From Leishmania donovani (Eukaryota > Euglenozoa > Kinetoplastea > Trypanosomatida > Trypanosomatidae), in the NCBI RefSeq assembly GCF_000227135.1, contig NC_018260.1:592429-656428 (forward strand): 64,000 bases of DNA. Direction: 5' to 3'. Below the pieces are notes generated by a model that ran no database searches, had not been told where the DNA came from, and saw nothing but the letters and a program-made list of their open reading frames with translations. The translations under genes were made by a program, and so were the position numbers. Positions 32,355 to 41,370 of the stretch are shown in pieces. How positions within the stretch are numbered: the first letter of the stretch is position 1; every line of letters begins with the position of its first letter.

Positions 32355-32890
32355 CAAACCCGGATGACGGGGGAGCGCCTCAGCGCGCGGTATCGTAGGG
32401 CACAGTATCTCCTGTGTGTAGGGAGAAGCCAGGCAGCCGCCCCCCCTTCCCTATCCACGGCCAATGCCGCACCGCATCTGGTGGTGACAGGGTCCAGTGC
32501 CTACGACATAAGGAAGTCAGAGCGATGCATCGCTGCTGATGTGGGCAGTCAGTTCGTGGACGGCGCTGCGTCGAACCTACCTGCGACAGTGAGCACGTTT
32601 CTATAATCTAGATGATATGCAGAGTTGCAGCGCGACTCGAACGCATTCCACCTGCCTCTCACACGGTCTGACAGTGAGGAGCCTGCACCACCCAAAGAGG
32701 GGGGCGCGCCACGTGGCGACCAGCATGATGGGTGAGCGGCTGTGAGGCAACCATCGAGGCGGCAGGTGTGGATAGAGTTCGACGCCGAGCCTGTGCTGAG
32801 GTGGCTGAGTCGGCGCATTGCTTTAATGCGTGTGTTCACAGCTACCTCGCGCCACGCGATTGGGGCTCGTGACAGGGCCGGGGGTTAAAG
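32355..32890 (+). mobile_element. SIDER-like degenerate retroposon copy A
   Basis: About 530 bp that matches 62550-63080 along its length by eye. Shared words include GAAGCCAGGCAGCC, GTCAGAGCGATGCATCGCTG, CAGCGCGACTCGA and CACGCGAT, in the same order and spacing. Length, divergence, + orientation and location in a 3' UTR fit the SIDER family of extinct short retroposons described in Leishmania, which can affect mRNA stability. The subfamily was not determined. Confidence 0.65.
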
Positions 32891-33259
32891 TGGAGTTTGA
32901 CTCGCGTTCTGTATCGGAACAGGTACATTGAAAAGGAAAGACACGTTGCTCTGCTTAACTTTTGTACGTATTCCTCGAGACACAACGGCGCGATGAAATC
33001 GGGGGCGCGGCCGAGTTTTCCGGTTCTTTGTCCAGTGGAAGTGATATGCTTGTTCTGCTTGTCAGCACTGCTTCTCGTGGCCATTGTTCTCTGCGAAAGG
33101 TCCCCAGGAACCTTATGGTGCCCGCCTCTATCGTTGGTTTCACTGTCCGTGGCTCCCGAGTAACGCCCCCACCCACCCCTTCACATTTCCACGTGGTGAG
33201 AGTGGAAGCTGAAAAAGCGGGCGGCTCCGCACTCTCGCCAGTGCGCACAGGAACAGGTG

Positions 33260-33273
33260 TATATATATATATA
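33260..33273. repeat. (TA)7 microsatellite
   Basis: Short TA dinucleotide run in the spacer between the PRA1 genes. Confidence 0.85.
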
Positions 33274-33723
33274 CGTATCAATGCTCTTGAATGAGAGGCG
33301 CGGTATTCCTGCGGGGATGGCCCTCAATGTGTAAGCGGTCCAGTTGCATACCCACCGCCCCCAGAAGTCGGGTCTATGGAGACCAATATGCGGACTCGCT
33401 CAATGGCCTCCGTTTATCCGCCTCCCTTCTCTCCTCTCTTTCTTTCGTCTCGGCTCTCTCCCACGCTGGCGCGGGAAAAGTATTCACGACGCGCACACAC
33501 ACACACAGACACACTTCATTTGCCTCTCTCTGTCTTTTTGTTGCTTGTAACAGCCCTCTTTCCCGTTTCTTGCACCTCGGTTTCTAGAGAGTACCTAGCC
33601 CCTCTACCTCTCCCTCTCAAGTACATGCATATACGCCCTTCGGCTTCTGCACCTGCTTCCTAGCTCCCACTCCTAAGCAGCATACTTTTTTTTTTCGGCA
33701 AAAGCCATATTTTACGTCGTAGG

Positions 33724-34440
33724 ATGGCTGACTTCAAACCCGCAAAGGCAGACATGATCGGGAAGATGTCTTTTGTGGAAGGCTCGGCTCCCAGTGCCGG
33801 CGCGGACGCGTCGACTGACGCAGCCACGGCTCACAGCGCTTCTCTTGCGTACCCCGCGAGTGATGAGCCGCTGCCCAGCTATGTTTCCATCATCATGTCT
33901 GACATTTCCATCGCCGCCAAGGTGCAGCAGCTGTACCATGTGAGTCGCCAGCACGTGATGCGCAATTTTATGGCCCTCCGTCCGTGGTCAGAGTTCTTCG
34001 ACACGACGTTCTTCCACTCGCCCTCTGGGGTGACGGACACCGTGAACCGTCTGAACCGAAATCTCCCCTACTTTTACGCCAACTACTTGGTGCTGTCGCT
34101 GCTGTGCTCCTCCTACATCCTTCTCATCAACCTGCCGTTTGCAGTGTATGCCGTGCTGATGGTGACATGGTACCTGTTCATCCGAAGTCGTTCCGCCATG
34201 GTGGCCGCCCTCGCCGCTCAAGGTGCCTCGGAAGAAGAGCAGATGGTTTACATCGCGAACCGCGCCTTCACGATATCGCAGCTGTACCTGATGCTCATTG
34301 TATTCGGTGTTGTCGGCTTCTACCTCACCAGCGGCAGCTCTGTCATCTTCTGGCTGTTGCTGACATCGTTTGGTGTGTCGGTCGGCCATGCGTCGATGCG
34401 CCGTCCTCCCATTCAAGACTCCGCCTTCGACCTTGTGTAG
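33724..34440 (+). CDS. PRA1-family membrane protein (short form)
   Basis: A 238-residue PRA1-family protein. A polar N-terminus of about 80 residues leads to PWSEFFDTTFFHSP and the motif NRNLPYFYANYLVLSLL, the family hallmark immediately before the first membrane hairpin. Two hydrophobic pairs follow: LLCSSYILLINLPFAVYAVLMVTWYLF, and LYLMLIVFGVVGFYLT with VIFWLLLTSFGVSVGHASM. It is a diverged paralogue of the protein at 30127-31290; the shared layout (N-x-x-Y-x-x-N-Y, paired hairpins, HA-M-R-x-P after the last helix) is clear. Expected to act in ER-Golgi traffic with Rab GTPases. ATG 33724 directly opens the frame. Confidence 0.92.
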   Translation: MADFKPAKADMIGKMSFVEGSAPSAGADASTDAATAHSASLAYPASDEPLPSYVSIIMSDISIAAKVQQLYHVSRQHVMRNFMALRPWSEFFDTTFFHSPSGVTDTVNRLNRNLPYFYANYLVLSLLCSSYILLINLPFAVYAVLMVTWYLFIRSRSAMVAALAAQGASEEEQMVYIANRAFTISQLYLMLIVFGVVGFYLTSGSSVIFWLLLTSFGVSVGHASMRRPPIQDSAFDLV

Positions 34441-36870
34441 CGGTGATGGGCTACCACACTCCTAGGTAGACCGGCACCACTCCCGCCTTCAATGAATTAG
34501 CCTCGGCGATGCACAGAAGAGATCGGGCAAAAAGGAGAGGCTAGGATGGCGCTGCGGGCGCGTCCTGGTGCACAATGCAAAGGGGTCATGAACGCAAATA
34601 GGGGGACCGAGGCGCATGAAAGACCTCTGAGTCTGTGAGTGTATGTGCACTTTTCGGCTGGCGTATATTGTGTGCAGATGCATAACGCTCCACCGCAGGA
34701 ATTTGGACAAATGACTTGAAGCTGGAGGCATTGCGAGCACTTCCCCCCCCCCTCTCCCCCTCCTCATTCACCCTCCACACTTCGACATGTTCATCGGTCT
34801 ACGGTTGTCTGCATGTCTCATGTGAGTTTGTTTGCCTTTTTACCCCTTCCCGAAACTGATTGCCCTTACACAAGTCTGTGTATGTGTCACTGTAAATCGT
34901 GTTTCGTGATTTTTGGGGAGGTTGGGGGGCGCTCTTTTTCCACATGGCTCTACTCTTCTTGTCTCCTGAAGCGATGTCAATGTTGGATCTCTTGTTGTTG
35001 CTGTTGTTGTTCTCGCCCTCTCTCGCACTCATCGCCTCTTACCGATTGTACATGGGGGTGCCTTAGCCCTCCTAACCGCCATGTAATTGGTGTTGTGCTT
35101 GCCCCCCCCCGTTTAGCTCTCTAGCGACTGCATATCGCCACGCTCGCATAGGCACCGGCTTTGTGTCTCAAACATGACTGCGTGTGTTTCGTGGCGCGTG
35201 GATGCGTGTTTCTGCAATGGGTATGTGCTTTCAGTCGAGATGCGTCACCTTTGGATTTCCACTCGCACCCGTGTAGACTTTTAAATTCAGACTCGAGAGT
35301 CAGATCAAACGATAAAAAGCACAAGGCACTCGATGCGTGCTCATCTTTATAAGCTCTGCCTGCTCTCTTGTCCCTCCCCCTGTGTCAATGGAGGAGCGCT
35401 TCGTGCAACCACCCACCTCATTATTCACGGCTGCCTCGCGCTCGTGCACCCCATTCTGCTACTCCTTTTTCGTATCCTCTTCGTCCTCTCCTGGTTCACC
35501 TCTCAATGATTCCAAGACACACCAACACGGAAGCGTGTGCGCACGCACGTGCATGCAACTCAATCGCACAGTGCCCCCACTCACTCTATCAATGTCTCTT
35601 TGGGCTTCACATTATCTGTAGCCTCGATGAGGGAACGCGAGAGGCGCGCACCTCTGTTACGGTCAACCGTTTTGTGTTTTTGTGCTCGGACTGCATCAGC
35701 ATACGTGTTGTTGCGAGCTTAGGTGTCTATGCGTGTTTCTCAGTCGGCGTAATTCAAGCCGTAGCATATGCACGCAACTTCCCCTCATTCCTCGCTCACC
35801 TCTGCGGTTTCTCCGCGAGGTCGACGAGCAGAGTCACGCTTTCCGGGTGTCTCATCACCGACGCACTCATACTCCCACCGCTGCTTCATCATAGCCATCT
35901 CCTACACTGTGAGCACAAATCCGTTTCTCGTGCTCTGCGTTCTGCAAGAGATGATGCTCTGATTTTCTTTTTCACGTTGGCCTTGACGGCATGTAGCGAA
36001 GGTGGCATCGCTGAACCACAGACACGCACGCACACACATGCGCTGCTCGACGCAGACGAGGGCGAGCGTTCCCGGAGCGGAGCAAGTGCGCGCTCGTGCT
36101 GAAAAAAAAAAGGAGTGAGTGGTGGCTGGCCGCGTTTGGCCCAACATTGTGTATATGTTTTCTTCGCCTCTGTCGCTGGCACGCCCTCATTTCCTTCGGG
36201 CGTTTTTTCGTCTTTCTGATGGACAGCTCGGATGGCAGCGTTCTTCTTCGCAGCATCGATGCTTTGTATCTCGGCTCTTTCTCATGAACGCGTGCGGAGC
36301 CCTTCTGCAGGCTTGGCTGCGCTCCTGGCAGACTGATTCGGCCACCCACGCGATTGTGCATCATGCTGCAACATGCCTTTGTGGCAATACCGCACTCCTC
36401 TCTCCCGACCTTCCCCTCCTTTTTCGACACACACGCACGCATCCATGTGTCGGTATGCTTCAAACTTGTGTGCTTCCTCGGCGGACGTGCTGCTCCGGCG
36501 CAGGTGAACTCTTGTCTCTCAGTAGAAACCTGCCGCCTCCACACACTTCAGTAGAAGCAAGGAAAGAGGAAGGAGCACGTGTGCGAGACTCGCACTAGTC
36601 GCGTCTCTTTGCAACAGCCAGCAGCATCCCTTTCAGTCTTGCTCGACTTCACGGGCCCTTCTCACATTCGCAGCGGTGGTACCACCATTCCATTCGTCTC
36701 CACTCCCTTACCGCTGCCCCCCCCATTCTATCTACCGTTAACGTCAGCACGATATCATCATCGAGACCGGCGGCTATTCCTCCTCGATACTTCGTTTGTT
36801 TGCCCCGTTTTGCTTGCCTTCCTTTCCGTCGCATCTGCGTGCGTCTGCTTGTGCGTGTCTTGTCTTCACG
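34441..36870. other. Intergenic region before the GST-like gene
   Basis: No gene supported. A 244-codon + frame (35368-36102) starts from TTG and has no recognised domain or typical codon bias, so it was not accepted. The pyrimidine tract ending at AG 36746-36747 is followed by no ATG until 36871 and is the likely trans-splice acceptor of the next gene. Confidence 0.65.
36746..36747 (+). promoter_or_regulatory. Candidate spliced-leader acceptor AG for the GST-like gene
   Basis: A C/T-rich tract (about 36695-36740) leads to this AG, and the next ATG is the chosen start at 36871. The predicted 5' UTR is about 123 nt. Confidence 0.45.
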
Positions 36871-37533
36871 ATGCATCTGCTCTACAAAAAGAACGCCAAT
36901 AACGCTCCAGCGCAGAAGATTCTCGCGGCGGCGGCGTACGCGGGTGTGGAGATTACCGCGGAGCCGTGTGACGAGAACAAGGCCAGCACCGACGCTGACT
37001 TCCTCAACTTCTGCGACCCGTGTGGCGAGTACCCGGTGCTGGCGCCCGGTGACGGTTCTGGTGTCTGCGTGTTCGGTGCCAATGCAATCCTGCGCTACGT
37101 GGCGCGCATGAAGAATGAAGGCTCGGTGCACCCCTACGGTCGCACGCCGTTCGAGGCGAGTCAGGTGGACATGTGGATCGACTTTTCTAGCACGGAGATT
37201 GACGCGGCGAACATGCCGTACATCCGTATGGCGTACGAGAAGGCTACCAGCGACGCACCGGCGGACGCCCTCGATAAGGTGAAGGCTGTGCTTTCTGCAC
37301 TGGAGGAGGTGCTGAGCGTGCGCACCTTTCTCGTCGGTGAGCGCCTGTCCATCGCCGATGTGGCCGTCGCCTTCTCGATCCATTTGGTGTACCGTTGCAA
37401 CCGCAAGCACGGCCAGACCCTCTCCAAGGAGTACCGCGCCGTGTACCGCCACTACAACACGGTGATGCGCCACCCCAAGGTTCACGCCATGATGCGCAAG
37501 GAGGGCGCAGCACTCGGGCCTCTGCGCAGCTAG
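36871..37533 (+). CDS. GST-like protein (elongation factor 1B-gamma N-domain type)
   Basis: A 220-residue protein with a complete glutathione-transferase fold. The thioredoxin-like N-domain spans residues 1-80, with GEYPVLAPGDGSGVCVFGANAI carrying the Pro (cis-Pro position) and Ala-Asn of the glutathione site in place of the usual E-S. The all-helical C-domain contains FLVGERLSIADVAVAFSI, the conserved N-capping box (Ser-x-x-Asp). The overall look is of the GST domain of translation factor eEF1B-gamma and of tRNA-synthetase complexes. It lacks the eEF1G C-terminal domain, so it may be a stand-alone interaction module or a transferase using glutathione or trypanothione. No Tyr/Ser/Cys catalytic residue could be assigned with confidence near the N-terminus. 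Confidence 0.88.
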   Translation: MHLLYKKNANNAPAQKILAAAAYAGVEITAEPCDENKASTDADFLNFCDPCGEYPVLAPGDGSGVCVFGANAILRYVARMKNEGSVHPYGRTPFEASQVDMWIDFSSTEIDAANMPYIRMAYEKATSDAPADALDKVKAVLSALEEVLSVRTFLVGERLSIADVAVAFSIHLVYRCNRKHGQTLSKEYRAVYRHYNTVMRHPKVHAMMRKEGAALGPLRS

Positions 37534-37829
37534 AGGCGGTGTGTCGCCTTCTTTTTCTCCGCCTACTGCCACAGTGTGCAAGACTCGGAAACGGTGCCGA
37601 GAAGCGAAAATAGATTCGGGCTGAGAATGCCTCGTGGCCACCTTTTCTTTCTCTCTTCATCCCGCTACCGTGCACCGCTCTCTCCGTTTACATCTGTGCT
37701 TGCGTGTTGGCAATGATTTTTCTCTCACCGCCTACATTCGTAGAAGTCCTCTTCCTTCCCCCTTCCCTCTACCTGCTCCGCGTCTACCTCTGATGGTTGC
37801 GTTTTGCCTGAGAGGAGAGGAGAATGGGT

Positions 37830-37844
37830 GGGGGGGGGGGGGGG
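37830..37844. repeat. Poly-G run (15 G)
   Basis: Uninterrupted G tract on the + strand in the 3' UTR region of the GST-like gene; it could form a G-rich structure in RNA or be a sequencing-length artefact. Confidence 0.8.
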
Positions 37845-38256
37845 CATTGAGGCCTGTGCATTGTTTTGACTCTTCTGTGTGGGTGTGCGCTCCGCTTATG
37901 TTTCTTTTTGTTTTTGTTCTGTCTTCGTCTGCATTGTTCTTCTCTGTTCGTTTTCTTTCGTACATTTTCAGCTCTTTCTTTCCCTGTATGCGAGCTTCAC
38001 GAAGTTGCTCGCGGTGGCAGTGGATGATCACTGTCGGTGAAGATTGCTTGCCGTCGATGGCACCTGAATGGAAGACCTGCATGATCTTCCCTTTATGAGC
38101 GAGTGTCTGTGTGGACGTCGGTCTGCCTGCATCTCTCTCTCTGTGAGCATGTGATCTTCATCGCATAATCTCTTCGTGCTACAGTAGTGTTCGCCCGAGT
38201 GGCTTTTTACTCTTTGACTTCTCTGTCGCGCTGTGTTCGGCATACATATGTATATG

Positions 38257-38344
38257 TATATATATATATATGTATGCACGCGTGTGTGCGCGTGTGCCGG
38301 AGACGTAAAGCAGCAACTACGGCTGTTGTCGCGTTGCGTGCGTG

Positions 38345-38384
<40 letters not shown>
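38257..38384. repeat. Compound microsatellite: (TA)7 then (TG)19
   Basis: A TA run at 38257-38270 inside an AT-alternating stretch, and a (TG)19 run at 38347-38384, the longest dinucleotide tract noticed in the window. Both sit between the GST-like gene and the next gene. Confidence 0.9.
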
Positions 38385-38386
<2 letters not shown>

Positions 38387-38883
38387 AAAACTGGCGTATT
38401 CCGGAGGTATTCAAAACGGGCAACTCGAATACAGGTGGCATACAACAACAGAGGGTACATGAAAACTCCACCCGCCAGCACTCTCCTCCAAACATCCTCG
38501 CCTTCTTCTCCCTTACTTGATTTAGTGGAGGAGGCAAGAGCGATATGTGCGCAGGCCCCTTGGCTTTCCTAAAGCCGTTCCCTGCGGACGATGGCGCATC
38601 CCGCACGCACAGTCGGCGATGATGGGGAAGGAGGCGAATCGTATTTGGTGTTGCTCTCCCGTAGGCGTTGTCATGCTGATGGAATGAACTCAACTCGGCC
38701 GCCTCATTTGTGTTGCCCCTCCCCACTCTTCTACCCCTTACCTTTCTCACTGCCTTATGCTATCTACTATCCCTTCTCCTTTCTCTGGTGCATCGTAACG
38801 AGCGTGATGATTATCTGAGAAGCACTCGCGCCAGCACAGGCACAAGCGCATCACCCACGCACTTCCTCGTCGCCGCCGCCACA

Positions 38884-39867
38884 ATGAGGACAGACAAATG
38901 CGTATCTGAGGCAGTGCAAACGTTCCGAGAGGCACAGAACCTGCTTTCTACCCTCTACACCCATCTCTCTGCACTGGAGAACATCATGACGCAGAAAGGC
39001 GCGCTGGTCGGAGCTGCGCGTCGGCGTGAGCAGTGCTTTGCGAAGGCGCTGCCTGTATCGCATTTCCTTTGCATGGATACGGGCACGGAAGAAAGTACGC
39101 CGCCGGAGGCTACAACGGCAGGCCCCAGCTGCGTGCACACCACCTCTTCAGTGATGACTTCTCCACTGGGTGTACTGGCGGCGTTTTCGGCTTCCACAGT
39201 TCACCACCTTGTTGCCCAGCACCAGCGAGACGTGGAGGAGCTTCTCGGGGTCGTCTCCCGCATCACGCAGCAGTCTTGGCCGCAGAAGGTGGAGCAGCTC
39301 AAATCCAAGATTGCGCAGCTCGAAAGGGCGAGCGAAGTAGGTGAAGCACCTGGACATCCTCCGTCAGCGAGCGGTATTGCCGCCGTCTCGTCAACGCCTG
39401 CGTCATCCTCGTACTTTGCCACCGCCCCGGAGCTGTCCGTCGCGCTCTACGGCTTTGCCGCCTGCCTGCTGAAAATGGGGAGTGTGTTACAGGAAATGAT
39501 GTTGGCGCTCCGAAAGGATACCAGGCTCTCTCTCATGGCACACTCCGCTCCCTGTTCAGCCGCTCTGTTGACGTCCACCTCCGCCGACACGGCGAGTCAC
39601 CTTGCCGCTATGCTGGCTCGCGAAGACAGGACGAGTGAAGGTATGTCCTTGCTGCCGATGCACTCCTCTCACTGGGGGTCCTTGAACGAGGCCACGTCCG
39701 CCTCGAGCCCCTTCTCTAGAACAGCAGGCGTTCAGGCGGCACCGCTGCAGCCAATGCGGCTCGTGGACGCAGTGGGAAAGCTCAAGTCTTTCTTGGAGGG
39801 GCGCTGGAAGAGCTGCTGCGACAGCTACCTCGTTCCCGAATCGCACCTGCTGCTCGCCCTTGTTTAG
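38884..39867 (+). CDS. Hypothetical protein, helical
   Basis: A 327-residue protein that was not recognised. Codon use is gene-like and ATG 38884 is the only Met in the first part of the frame. The N-terminal 40 residues (SEAVQTFREAQNLLSTLYTH onward) are amphipathic helix with heptad character, and a second helical stretch, HQRDVEELLGVVSRI through KVEQLKSKIAQLERASE, is a probable short coiled coil. A third conserved-looking block contains ELSVALYGFAACLLKMGSVL. The ending is RLVDAVGKLKSFLEGRWK. No signal peptide, membrane segment or catalytic motif is visible. It could be a subunit of a coiled-coil complex, but nothing here identifies which. Confidence 0.85.
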   Translation: MRTDKCVSEAVQTFREAQNLLSTLYTHLSALENIMTQKGALVGAARRREQCFAKALPVSHFLCMDTGTEESTPPEATTAGPSCVHTTSSVMTSPLGVLAAFSASTVHHLVAQHQRDVEELLGVVSRITQQSWPQKVEQLKSKIAQLERASEVGEAPGHPPSASGIAAVSSTPASSSYFATAPELSVALYGFAACLLKMGSVLQEMMLALRKDTRLSLMAHSAPCSAALLTSTSADTASHLAAMLAREDRTSEGMSLLPMHSSHWGSLNEATSASSPFSRTAGVQAAPLQPMRLVDAVGKLKSFLEGRWKSCCDSYLVPESHLLLALV

Positions 39868-40371
39868 CATCTTTACATAGTGATGTGGTGCCAAGAAGTA
39901 CGTGTGTGCGCGGGCGCCTGAGGATGGTTTTCCTGCCCTTCCTCTTTTTCGCTGGACGGGCAGTGTTTACTTCGATGAAGTACCGCCGTCCTCGGCGTCT
40001 CTGCGAGAGTGCTCGTGTCTCCCACGTGAAGAGCATGGAATGACAGACTAAGAGACAAAGGCAAAAACTGCCCAACGTCTTTTCGAGACGCACCGCAAAC
40101 GCAGACGCAATTTTTCGACTCGAGTAGCCGCCGTGCTCTGTTGGCACAAAGATATATCTATCTATATATAGAGAGAGAGATGCGCATGCGCGCACGCAGT
40201 TTCGCTCTGCCTCTCTCCTCTGTCGATGGATCTCCGCATGCATATATGCCACCTTGTACACACGTACGTACACAAGCACATACGTACATACACGCTCTCC
40301 TCCTCCTCCGCCTCCTCTCTTTTCTCTGCCAACTGCAGCCCTCTTTTGTTGTGGTTTCTTCCTTTTTTTCC

Positions 40372-40376
<5 letters not shown>

Positions 40377-40402
<26 letters not shown>
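40377..40402. repeat. (TG)13 microsatellite
   Basis: TG dinucleotide run in the spacer upstream of the TauE/SafE-like gene. Confidence 0.9.
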
Positions 40403-40403
<1 letters not shown>

Positions 40404-41343
40404 TGTTGTATCCCCGTCACCTCTCTTTCTCCCCGTGCACGTCCAGCGTTTTCTTGTGATCCTACCCCCTCCCTGGTGCTGTGAAAGGGGTGGCAGTCGT
40501 TTCTGTTGTGGTCTCATCGCCTCCCCTCCCCCATTGGCGCATTCTTGAGTGAGCTATCACTGTTGGGGTGGTTTTTGTTTCGTGGTGCGTTGCTTCTCTG
40601 TAAATATCGAAGTAGAACCGTTGCTCAGCTTTTGCAACCTCTACACGAACACAAGTCGACGCGTTGCTTTCCGTTTAGATGTTCCTCTTTTTTCTTTTGC
40701 TTCTTCTCCCTTCCTCCTCCCTTGCACCCCACCTTCGCCACCTCACTTCTCTCCCTTTCACTCAAGAATCGTCACGCTTGCGTGTGCGCGTCGGTGTGTG
40801 TGTGTGTGTGTGTAGGTGTGTGGGCGATCTTCCTCGTGCTTTCTTCTCGTTTTTCTTCCCCTGGGTAGACACTCATTTCGTGTCTGATCGGCTTTTGCCT
40901 TTAGGGGCATCTTTTTGTTTTTTGTTCTCCTCCTGCTCCTGCTGCTGCCTCTCTAACCTTGGGACATACACACCGATACCCTGCACTTTTGCAGAAGCAG
41001 CTCGACTCCCTCTCTTCCCTCTTTGCGAGTTGGGTGAGCGTGCTTGTGTGTGTGTGTGCGCGCGCTTCGCGTTTGTGTCGTGCCAAGGTGCTTCCATTAC
41101 GCCCCAGTGGCATCGTTTTCAGTAAAAGATTGAAAGCCCATCACGTTCTTGTTTGATTTTTAAGCGCGGCGTTTTCAAAAAGAACCGCGCTCTCTCTCTC
41201 TCTCTCACTCACTACTGCGTTACCCAGGCTTGCCCACCGCCTTTGTCTCATCACCTCTCGAAACGACAGTGCATTCTCTTGCGAGGGAAGTAGCACTTAT
41301 TCCTTCCCTCCCCCTCCCCTTTCAAATCTCTTCACCTCATTGC

Positions 41344-41345
41344 AG
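41344..41345 (+). promoter_or_regulatory. Strong candidate spliced-leader acceptor for the TauE/SafE-like gene
   Basis: A nearly pure T/C tract (41299-41340) ends in TTGCAG, with ATG 41371 the first ATG, giving a 25-nt 5' UTR. Confidence 0.6.
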
Positions 41346-41370
41346 TACTTACGCACAGACGCGTGCAACA

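Larger units (their letters stand above)
31291..33723. other. Intergenic region between the two PRA1 genes
   Basis: No gene supported. It carries a SIDER-like element at about 32355-32890 and a TA run at 33260-33273. A pyrimidine-rich tract with candidate acceptor AGs at 33679-33680 and 33703-33704 precedes the next gene. Confidence 0.65.
37534..38883. other. Intergenic region with poly-G, TA and TG tracts
   Basis: No gene supported. It contains 15 consecutive G residues at 37830-37844, a TA run at 38257-38270 and (TG)19 at 38347-38384. A long pyrimidine tract at about 38710-38785 precedes the next gene. An ATG at 38807 opens a three-codon frame (Met-Ile-Ile-stop) that would be an upstream ORF if the acceptor lies before it. 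Confidence 0.65.
39868..41370. other. Intergenic region before the TauE/SafE-like gene
   Basis: No gene supported. It contains short TATC/GAGA alternations near 40151-40180 and (TG)13 at 40377-40402. From 40240 on it is strongly pyrimidine-rich. The tract at 41300-41343 ends in AG 41344-41345, the probable trans-splice acceptor of the next gene. Confidence 0.7.

Noticed and set aside
35368..36102. 244-codon plus frame upstream of the GST-like gene
   Set aside because: Starts from TTG, Cys/His/Ser-rich composition typical of spacer DNA, no domain.
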